From NCBI GenBank assembly GCA_037976565.1, contig CP137674.1:1455690-1519689 (forward strand): 64,000 nucleotides of DNA, given 5' to 3'. Source of the DNA: Mesocentrotus franciscanus (lineage: Eukaryota > Echinodermata > Echinoidea > Camarodonta > Strongylocentrotidae). The first letter of the stretch is position 1, and every line of letters begins with the position of its first letter. The position numbers and the translations under genes are program-made. The notes below the pieces were generated by a model. The model did not search any database and was not told where the DNA came from. It was given only the letters and a program-made list of their open reading frames with translations. Shown here one piece after another: positions 54,301 to 64,000 of the stretch.

Positions 54301-57300
54301 CAGGATTTCGCGCTATGCACATTGAGGTAACTATTCATGTGGATGTGGTTTGTCAAGATTGGTAGAGCGCACGCTTTCCGATAATGAGATCCCGAGTTCG
54401 AACCATGCCCACTGCCTTTTGTCCTACAGCAAGACAATTTATCCACAATTATTGCTCTCTCTACTCAGGTGTGTACATGGGGACCCGGTAGGAGACGAAA
54501 GCCTTCATTTGAAAGATTTTCTTAATGCCCATTAGCCGCTTAGTAGGAAAGCTCCCAGGGAGTGGAGATGGTGCACACAATGTGCGCTTGTTTGCATTGT
54601 ACCCTATGACCGGGGTAATAATATCATTGTAAAGCGCTTAGAATTGATTATCAATCATATTGGTACTATATAAATTGAAACAATATTATGATTCAACAAT
54701 TTAGTTTCTGAACTTTACATCTCCGAAACAAGAGGGCACTCGAATTAACCAGTATTACACCGGGGTATGGGGACATTATTTGTATATGATTACTATTTCA
54801 TTTGTGATCTAGGCGTCGATCAAGGGGTCATCTGACCGAATTCCCTGTACTAGCATATTCAGGATTTCGCGCTATGCACATTGAGGTAACTATTCATGTG
54901 GATGTGGTTTTTCAAGATTGGTAGAGCGCACGCTTTCCGATAATGAGATCCCGAGTTCGAACCATGCCCACTGCCTTTTTGTCCTACAGCAAGACAATTT
55001 ATCCACAATTATTGCTGCTCTCTACTCAGGTGTATATTTGGAGACCCGGTAGGAGGTTAAAGTCTTTAAGTGAACGATCTTCCCAATGCCCATGAGCCAC
55101 TTGGAAGGAATGCTTCCCAGGGAGTGGAGATGGTGCACACAATGTGCGCTTGTTTGCATTGTACCCTATGACCGGGGTAATAATATCATTGTAAAGCGCT
55201 TAGAATTGATTATCAATCATATAGGCGCTATATAAATCGAAACAATATTATGATTCAAAATTTAGTTTCTGCACTTTGCATCTCCGAAACAAGAGGGCAC
55301 TCGAATTAACCAGTATTACACCGGGGTATGGGGACATTATTTGTATATGATTACTATTTCATTTGTGATCTAGGCGTCGATCAAGGGGTCATCTGACCGA
55401 ATTCCCTGTACTAGCATATTCAGGATTTCGCGCTATGCACATTGAGGTAACTATTCATGTGGATGTGGTTTGTCAAGATTGGTAGAGCGCACGCTTTCCG
55501 ATAATGAGATCCCGAGTTCGAACCATGCCCACTGCCTTTTGTCCTACAGCAAGACAATTTATCCACAATTATTGCTGCTCTCTACTCAGGTGTGTACATG
55601 GGGACCCGGTAGGAGACGAAAGTCTTCATTTGAACGATTTTCCAATGCCCATGAGCCACTTGGAAGGAAAGCTCCCAGGGAGTGGAGATGGTGCACACAA
55701 TGTGCGCTGGTTTGCATTGTATCCTATGACCGGGGTAATAATATCATTGTAAAGCGCTTAGAATTGATTATCAATCATATTGGTGCTATATAAATCGAAA
55801 CAATATTATGATTCAACAATTTAGTTTCTGCACTTTGCATCTCCGAAACAAGAGGGCACTCGAATTAACCAGTATTACACCGGGGTATGGGGACATTATT
55901 TGTATATGATTACTATTTCATTTGTGATCTAGGCGTCGATCAAGGGGTCATCTGACCGAATTCCTGTACTAGCATATTCAGGATTTCGCGCTATGCACAT
56001 TGAGGTAACTATTCATGTGGATGTGGTTTTTCAAGATTGGTAGAGCGCACGCTTTCCGATAATGAGATCCCGAGTTCGAACCATGCCCACTGCCTTTTGT
56101 CCTACAGCAAGACAATTTATCCACAATTATTGCTGCTCTCTACTCAGGTGTATATTTGGAGACCCGGTAGGAGGTTAAAGTCTTTAAGTGAACGATCTTC
56201 CCAATGCCCATGAGCCACTTGGAAGGAATGCTCCCCAGTGGAGATGGTGCACACAATGTGCGCTTGTTTGCATTGTACCCTATGACCGGGGTAATAATAT
56301 CATTGTAAAGCGCTTAGAATTGATTATCAATCATATAGGCGCTATATAAATCGAAACAATATTATGATTCAACAATTTAGTTTCTGCACTTTGCATCTCC
56401 GAAACAAGAGGGCACTCGAATTAACCAGTATTACACCGGGGTATGGGGACATTATTTGTATATGATTACTATTTCATTTGTGATCTAGGCGTCGATCAAG
56501 TGGGTCATCTGACCGAATCCCCGTACTAGCATATTCAGGATTTCGCGCTATGCACATTGAGGTAACTATTCATGTGGATGTGGTTTGTCAAGATTGGTAG
56601 AGCGCACGCTTTCCGATAATGAGATCCCGAGTTCGAACCATGCCCACTGCCTTTTGTCCTTCAGCAAGCTAATTTATCGATGATTATTGCTGCTCTCTAC
56701 TCAGGTGTATATTTGGAGACCCGGTAGGAGGTTAAAGTCTTTAAGTGAACGATCTTCTCAATGCCCATGAGCCACTTGGAAGGAATGCTCCCAGGGAGTG
56801 GAGATGGTGCACACAATGTGCGCTTGTTTGCATTGTACCCTATGACCGGGGTAATAATATCATTGTAAAGCGCTTAGAATTGATTATCAATCATATAGGC
56901 GCTATATAAATCGAAACAATATTATGATTCAACAATTTAATTTCTGCACTTTGCATCTCCGAAACAAGAGGGCACTCGAATTAACCAGTATTACACCGGG
57001 GTATGGGGACATTATTTGTATATGATTACTATTTCATTTGTGATCTAGGCGTCGATCAAGGGGGTCATCTGACCGAATTCCCTGTACTAGCATATTCAGG
57101 ATTTCGCGCTATGCACATTGAGGTAACTATTCATGTGGATGTGGTTTTCAAGATTGGTAGAGCGCACGCTTTCCGATAATGAGATCCCGAGTTCGAACCA
57201 TGCCCACTGCCTTTTGTCCTACAGCAAGACAATTTATCCACAATTATTGCTGCTCTCTACTCAGGTGTATATTTGGAGACCCGGTAGGAGGTTAAAGTCT

Positions 57301-59350
57301 TTAAGTGAACGATCTTCCAATGCCCATGAGCCACTTGGAAGGAATGCTCCCAGGGAGTGGAGATGGTGCACACAATGTGCGCTGGTTTGCATTGTATCCT
57401 ATGACCGGGGTAATAATATCATTGTAAAGCGCTTAGAATTGATTATCAATCATATTATAGGCGCTATATAAATCGAAACAATATTATGATTCAAAATTTA
57501 TTTTTGCACTTTGCATCTCCGAAACAAGAGGGCACTCGAATTAACCAGTATTACACCGGGGTATGGGGACATTATTTGTATATGATTACTATTTCATTTG
57601 TGATCTAGGCGTCGATCAAGGGGTCATCTGACCGAATTCCTGTACTAGCATATTCAGGATTTCGCGCTATGCACATTGAGGTAACTATTCATGTGGATGT
57701 GGTTTTTCAAGATTGGTAGAGCGCACGCTTTCCGATAATGAGATCCCGAGTTCGAACCATGCCCACTGCCTTTTGTCCTTCAGCAAGACAATTTATCCAC
57801 AATTATTGCTGCTCTCTACTCAGGTGTATATTTGGAGACCCGGTAGGAGGTTAAAGTCTTTAAGTGAACGATCTTCCCAATGCCCATGAGCCACTTGGAA
57901 GGAATGCTCCCAGGAGTGGAGATGGTGCACACAATGTGCGCTGGTTTGCATTGTATCCTATGACCGGGGTAATAATATCATTGTAAAGCGCTTAGAATTG
58001 ATTATCAATCATATAGGCGCTATATAAATCGAAACAATATTATGATTCAAAACTTTCATTTTTGCACTTTGCATCTCCGAAACAAGAGGGCACTCGAATT
58101 AACCAGTATTACACCGGGGTATGGGGACATTATTTGTATATGATTACTATTTCATTTGTGATCTAGGCGTCGATCAAGGGGTCATCTGACCGAATTCCCT
58201 GTACTAGCATATTCAGGATTTCGCGCTATGCACATTGAGGTAACTATTCATGTGGATGTGGTTTTCAAGATTGGTAGAGCGCACGCTTTCCGATAATGAG
58301 ATCCCGAGTTCGAACCATGCCCACTGCCTTTTGTCCTACAGCAAGACAATTTATCCACAATTATTGCTGCTCTCTACTCAGGTGTATATTTGGAGACCCG
58401 GTAGGAGGTTAAAGTCTTTAAGTGAACGATCTTCCAATGCCCATGAGCCACTTGGAAGGAATGCTCCCAGGGAGTGGAGATGGTGCACACAATGTGCGCT
58501 TGTTTGCATTGTATCCTATGACCGGGGTAATAATATCATTGTAAAGCGCTTAGAATTGATTATCAATCATATAGGCGCTATATAAATCGAAACAATATTA
58601 TGATTCAACAATTTAGTTTCTGCACTTTGCATCTCCGAAACAAGAGGGCACTCGAATTAACCAGTATTACACCGGGGTATGGGGACATTATTTGTATATG
58701 ATTACTATTTCATTTGTGATCTAGGCGTCGATCAAGGGGTCATCTGACCGAATTCTGTACTAGCATATTCAGGATTTCGCGCTATGCACATTGAGGTAAC
58801 TATTCATGTGGATGTGGTTTGTCAAGATTGGTAGAGCGCACGCTTTCCGATAATGAGATCCCGAGTTCGAACCATGCCCACTGCCTTTTGTCCTTCAGCA
58901 AGCTAATTTATCCACAATTATTGCTGCTCTCTACTCAGGTGTATATTTGGAGACCCGGTAGGAGGTTAAAGTCTTTAAGTGAACGATCTTCTCAATGCCC
59001 ATGAGCCACTTGGAAGGAATGCTCCCCAGGAGTGGAGATGGTGCACACAATGTGCGCTTGTTTGCATTGTACCCTATGACCGGGGTAATAATATCATTGT
59101 AAAGCGCTTAGAATTGATTATCAATCATATAGGCGCTATATAAATCGAAACAATATTATGATTCAACAATTTATTTCTGCACTTTGCATCTCCGAAACAA
59201 GAGGGCACTCGAATTAACCAGTATTACACCGGGGTATGGGGACATTATTTGTATATGATTACTATTTCATTTGTGATCTAGGCGTCGATCGGGGTCATCT
59301 GACCGAATTCCCTGTACTAGCATATTCAGGATTTCGCGCTATGCACATTG
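45351..59350 (+). repeat. Array block R4: five-unit higher-order repeat, about 2.80 kb
   Basis: The marker units, with an AGCAAGC or CGATGATT-type body, have B boxes at 45427, 48228, 51032, 53835, 56631 and 59422. The periods are 2,801, 2,804, 2,803, 2,796 and 2,791 bp. Independent markers agree in the central periods: the tail variant GGTACTATATAAATTG recurs near 49,053, 51,857 and 54,659, and the body variant TTTGAAAGATTTTCTTAATG near 48,902, 51,704 and 54,508. Other B boxes are 45985, 46546, 47111, 47669, 48788, 49349, 49909, 50474, 51594, 52153, 52717, 53276, 54396, 54955, 55516, 56074, 57191, 57750, 58308 and 58865. Outer periods share fewer markers, so the block is best ordered from about 47.7 to 56.6 kb. 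Confidence 0.87.
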
Positions 59351-61150
59351 ATGTAACTATTCATGTGGATGTGGTTTGTCAAGATTGGTAGAGCGCACGC
59401 TTTCCGATAATGAGATCCCGAGTTCGAACCATGCCCACTGCCTTTTTGTCCTTCAGCAAGCTAATTTATCGATGATTATTGCTGCTCTCTACTCAGGTGT
59501 ATATTTGGAGACCCGGTAGGAGGTTAAAGTCTTTAAGTGAACGATCTTCTCAATGCCCATGAGCCACTTGGAAGGAATGCCCCAGGAGTGGAAATGGTGC
59601 ACACAATGTGCGCTTGTTTGCATTGTACCTATGACCGGGGTAATATCATTGTAAAGCGCTTAGAATTGATTATCAATCATATAGGCGCTATATAAATCGA
59701 AACAATATTATGATTCAACAATTTAATTTTTGCACTTTGCATCTCCGAAACAAGAGGGCACTCGAATTAACCAGTATTACACCGGGGTATGGGGACATTA
59801 TTTGTATATGATTACTATTTCATTTGTGATCTAGGCGTCGATCAAGGGGTCATCTGACCGAATTCCCTGTACTAGCATATTCAGGATTTCGCGCTATGCA
59901 CATTGAGGTAACTATTCATGTGGATGTGGTTTTCAAGATTGGTAGAGCGCACGCTTTCCGATAATGAGATCCCGAGTTCGAACCATGCCCACTGCCTTTT
60001 GTCCTACAGCAAGACAATTTATCCACAATTATTGCTCTCTAATCAGGTGTATATTTGGAGACCCGGTAAGAGGTTAAAGTCTTTAAGTGAACGATCTTCC
60101 CAATGCCCATGAGCCACTTGGAAGGAATGCTCCCAGGGAGTGGAGATGGTGCACACAATATGCGCTTGTTTGCATTGTATCCTATGACCGGGGTAATAAT
60201 ACCATTGTAAAGCGCTTAGAATTGATTATCAATCATAATATAGGCGCTATATAAATCGAAACAATATTATGATTCAAAATTTCATTTTTGCACTTTGCAT
60301 CTCCGAAACAAGAGGGCACTCGAATTAACCAGTATTACAACGGGGTATGGGGACATTATTTGTATATGATTACTATTTCATTTGTGATCTAGGCGTCGAT
60401 CAAGGGGTCATCTGACCGAATTCCTGTACTAGCATATTCAGGATTTCGCGCTATGCACATTGAGGTAACTATTCATGTGGATGTGGTTTTTCAAGATTGG
60501 TAGAGCGCACGCTTTCCGATAATGAGATCCCGAGTTCGAACCATGCCCACTGCCTTTTGTCCTTCAGCAAGACAATTTATCCACAATTATTGCTGCTCTC
60601 TACTCAGGTGTATATTTGGAGACCCGGTAGGAGGTTAAAGTCTTTAAGTGAACGATCTTCCCAATGCCCATGAGCCACTTGGAAGGAATGCCCCAGGAGT
60701 GGAGATGGTGCACACAATGTGCGCTTGTTTGCATTGTATCCTATGACCGGGGTAATAATATCATTGTAAAGCGCTTAGAATTGATTATCAATCATATAGG
60801 CGCTATATAAATCGAAACAATATTATGATTCAAAATTTCATTTTGCACTTTGCATCTCCGAAACAAGAGGGCACTCATTAACCAGTATTACACCGGGGTA
60901 TGGGGACATTATTTGTATATGATTACTATTTCATTTGTGATCTAGGCGTCGATCAAGGGGGTCATCTGACCGAATTCCTGTACTAGCATATTCAGGATTT
61001 CGCGCTATGCACATTGAGGTAACTATTCATGTGGATGTGGTTTGTCAAGATTGGTAGAGCGCACGCTTTCCGATAATGAGATCCCGAGTTCGAACCATGC
61101 CCACTGCCTTTTTGTCCTACAGCAAGACAATTTATCCACAATTATTGCTG
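59351..61150 (+). repeat. Array block R5: ordinary units after the five-unit repeat
   Basis: B boxes start at 59422, 59976, 60534 and 61088. The units are full length and resemble those of R4. The window does not extend far enough to test whether the five-unit period continues. Confidence 0.75.
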
Positions 61151-62760
61151 CTCTCTACTCAGGTATATTTGGAGACCCGGTAGGAGGTTAAAGTCTTTAA
61201 GTGAACGATCTTCAATGCCCATGAGCCACTTGGAAGGAATGCTCCCAGAGGGAGATGCACACAATGTGCGCTTGTTTGCATTGTACCCTATGACCGGGGT
61301 AATATCATTGTAAAGCGCTTGAATTGATTATCAATCAGGCGCTATATAAATCGAAACAATATATGATTCACAATTTAGTTTTGCACTTTGCATCTCCGAA
61401 ACAAGAGGGCACTCGAATTAACCAGTATTACACCTATGGGGACATTATTTGTATATGATTACTATTTCATTTGTGATCTAGGCGTCGATCAAGGGGTCAT
61501 CTGACCGAATTCTGTACTAGCATATTCAGGATTTCGCGCTATGCACATTGAGGTAACTATTCATGTGGATGTGGTTTGTCAAGATTGGTAGCACGCTTTC
61601 CGATAATGAGATCCGAGTTCGAACCATGCCCACTGCCTTTTTGTCCTCAGCAAGACAATTTATCGATGACATTATGCTCTACTCAGGTGTATATTTGGAG
61701 ACCGGTAGGAGGTTAAAGTCTTTAACAATCGATCAATGCCCATCACTTGGAAGGAATGCCTGAGGAGATGGTGCACACAATGTGCGCTTGTTTGCATTGT
61801 ACCCTATGACCGGGGTAATAATATCATTGTAAAGCGCTTAGAATTGATTATCAATCATAGCGCTATATAAATCGACAATATTATGATTCAACATTTATTT
61901 TGCACTTTGCATCTCCGAAACAAGAGGGCACTCGAATTAACCAGTATTACACAGGGGGGACATTGTTGTATGATGATTACTACATTTGTGATCTAGGCGT
62001 CGATCAAGGTCATCTGACCGAATTCCCTGTACTAGCATATTCAGGATTTCGCGCTATGCACATTGAGGTAACTATTCATGTGGATGTGGTTTGTCAAGAT
62101 TGGTAGAGCGCACGCTTTCCGATAATGAGATCCCGAGTTCGAACCATGCCCACTGCCATTTTGTCCACAGCAAGACAATTTATCCACAATTATTGCTTCT
62201 CTCACTCATGTGGACCCGGTAGGAGGTTAAAGCTTTATTTGAACGATTTTCTTGTGCCCACAGCTGGAAGGAAGTCCCCAGGAGTGGAGATGGTGCACAC
62301 AATGCGCTTGTTTGCATTTGTCCTATGACCGGGGTAATAATATCATTGTAAAGCGCTTAGAATTGATTATCAATCATATAGGCGCTATATAAATCGAAAC
62401 AATATTATGATTCAACAATTTAGTTTGCACTTTGCATCTCCGAAACAAGAGGGCACTGAATTAACCAGTATTACACCATGGGGACATTATTTGTATATGA
62501 TTACTATTTCATTTGTGATCTAGGCGTCGATCAAGGGGTCATCTGACCGAATTCCTGTACTAGCATATTCAGGATTTCGCGCTATGCACATTGAGGTAAC
62601 TATTCATGTGGATGTGGTTTGTCAAGATTGGTAGAGCGCACGCTTTCCGATAATGAGATCCCGAGTTCGAACCATGCCCACTTGTTTGTCCTGCAAGATA
62701 TTTATCCATAACATTGCTGCTTTCTCAGGTCATATATTGAGACCCGGTAGGAGGTTAAAG
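61151..62760 (+). repeat. Array block R6: cluster of shortened units
   Basis: B boxes start at 61617, 62137 and 62665, and the intervals around them are 529, 520 and 528 bp. Losses are many and small: the head at 61,587 lost its A-box centre (TTGGTAGCACGC), the body near 62,210 lost about 15 bases, and the tail near 61,330 lost its central palindrome arm. The linker from GTGATCTAGGCG onward stays intact apart from small changes. Normal units resume at about 62.76 kb. Confidence 0.8.
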
Positions 62761-64000
62761 TCTTTAAGTGAACGATCTTCCCAATGCCCATGAGCCACTT
62801 GGAAGGAATGCCCCCAGGGAGTGGAAATGGTGCACACAATGTGCGCTTGTTTGCATTGTATACTATGACCGGGGTAATAATATCATTGTAAAGCGCTTAG
62901 AATTGATTATCAATCATAATTATAGGCGCTATATAAATCGAAACAATATTATGATTCAAAATTTTTTTTGCACTTTGCATCTCCGAAACAAGAGGGCACT
63001 CGAATTAACCAGTATTACACCGGGGTATGGGGACATTATTTGTATATGATTACTATTTCATTTGTGATCTAGGCGTCGATCAAGGGGTCATCTGACCGAA
63101 TTCCTGTACTAGCATATTCAGGATTTCGCGCTATGCACATTGAGGTAACTATTCATGTGGATGTGGTTTTCAAGATTGGTAGAGCGCACGCTTTCCGATA
63201 ATGAGATCCCGAGTTCGAACCATGCCCACTGCCTTTTGTCCTTCAGCAAGACAATTTATCCACAATTATTGCTGCTCTCTACTCAGGTGTATATTTGGAG
63301 ACCCGGTAGGAGGTTAAAGTCTTTAAGTGAACGATCTTCCAATGCCCATGAGCCACTTGAAGGAATGCTCCCAGGGAGTGGAGATGGTGCACACAATGTG
63401 CGCTGGTTTGCATTGTATCCTATGACCGGGGTAATAATATCATTGTAAAGCGCTTAGAATTGATTATCAATCATATAGGCGCTATATAAATCGAAACAAT
63501 ATTATGATTCAAAATTTCATTTTGCACTTTGCATCTCCGAAACAAGAGGGCACTCGAATTAACCAGTATTACACCGGGGTATGGGGACATTATTTGTATA
63601 TGATTACTATTTCATTTGTGATCTAGGGGTCGATCAAGGGGTCATCTGACCGAATTTCCTGTACTAGCATATTCAGGATTTCGCGCTATGCACATTGAGG
63701 TAACTATTCATGTGGATGTGGTTTGTCAAGATTGGTAGAGCGCACGCTTTCCGATATTGAGATCCCGAGTTCGAACCATGCCCACTGCCTTTTTGTCCTA
63801 CAGCAAGACAATTTATCCACAATTATTGCTGCTCTCTACTCAGGTGTATATTTGGAGACCCGGTAGGAGGTTAAAGTCTTTAAGTGAACGATCTTCCAAT
63901 GCCCATGAGCCACTTGAAGGAATGCCCCAGGAGTGGAGATGGTGCACACAATGTGCGCTTGTTTGCATTGTACCTATGACCGGGGTAATAATATCATTGT
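62761..64000 (+). repeat. Array block R7: final units, open at the window end
   Basis: B boxes start at 63213 and 63769. The units are again close to full length. The window stops inside the SINE just before its tail, so the array continues. Confidence 0.85.

Larger units (their letters stand above)
28586..64000 (+). repeat. Right arm of the same satellite array (plus orientation)
   Basis: Sixty-four full or nearly full units follow head to tail with the SINE part on the plus strand. B-box intervals are mostly 546-566 bp. Shorter ones occur near the gap (539 and 423 bp) and at 61.1-62.7 kb (520-529 bp). The last base lies inside a SINE 3' tail, so the array continues to the right. The family is the same as in the left arm because diagnostic variants occur in both: for example the body reads either CCACAATTATTG or CGATGATTATTG, and the tail either AAGCGCTT or AAGCACTT. 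The higher-order organisation differs between arms, however, and none of the truncated units of the left arm is seen here. Confidence 0.97.

Noticed and set aside
1..64000. Recurring reading frames of 60-145 codons on both strands
   Set aside because: They recur once per unit, shift or fuse with every one-base indel, overlap the tRNA-like promoter, SINE body and linker, and match no protein I know. Conservation follows the DNA repeat, not codons.
1..64000. CRISPR array
   Set aside because: The period is about 558 bp, and the whole unit is repeated with no unique spacers between short repeats.
1..64000. rDNA, 5S or histone gene tandem array
   Set aside because: No rRNA core sequence and no histone-like reading frame is visible. 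The only RNA-like part is the decayed tRNA-like head.

Overview
The whole window is one tandem-repeat (satellite) array. I see no protein-coding gene, rRNA gene or functional tRNA gene. The unit is about 558-560 bp. I count 112 units that keep a tRNA-like B box (48 on the minus strand left of position 28,086 and 64 on the plus strand right of 28,585), plus six copies cut to about 187 bp. The array runs off both ends of the window, since base 1 and base 64,000 both lie inside a unit.

Each unit has two parts. About 340 bp looks like a tRNA-derived SINE: a tRNA-like head with Pol III A-box and B-box matches, a central body, and a palindrome-rich 3' tail (TTGTAAAGCGCTTAG ... GGCGCTATATAAAT) of the kind SINEs share with a partner LINE. 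The other 220 bp is a linker that I do not recognise; it is strikingly conserved and usually carries an EcoRI site (GAATTC). The window is therefore a retroposon plus flanking DNA that has been amplified in tandem into a satellite. This points to an animal genome. From memory, the body and tail resemble SINEs of marine invertebrates and fishes, so a marine invertebrate is my best guess, but nothing here fixes the species.

Layout: 1-28,085 holds minus-strand units, 28,086-28,585 is exactly 500 N, and 28,586-64,000 holds plus-strand units. The array changes direction across the gap with SINE heads facing each other (divergent). The left arm contains a loosely ordered block (1-9,381), a higher-order repeat of three full units plus one truncated unit (about 1.86 kb, 12,365-20,013), a two-unit repeat (about 1.12 kb, 20.6-24.5 kb), and an indel-rich zone up to the gap. 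The right arm contains an indel-rich zone (28.6-32.7 kb), an irregular stretch, a three-unit repeat (about 1.68 kb, 40.3-45.4 kb), a five-unit repeat (about 2.80 kb, 45.4-59.4 kb), and a short block of shrunken units (61.2-62.8 kb).

No genes work together here. The features of interest are the SINE-to-satellite conversion, the several coexisting higher-order repeats, the strand switch, the unexplained conserved linker, and a T-run just behind the tRNA-like head that could limit any Pol III transcript to about 80 nt. Some indel-rich stretches may be consensus errors of an assembled repeat rather than biology.
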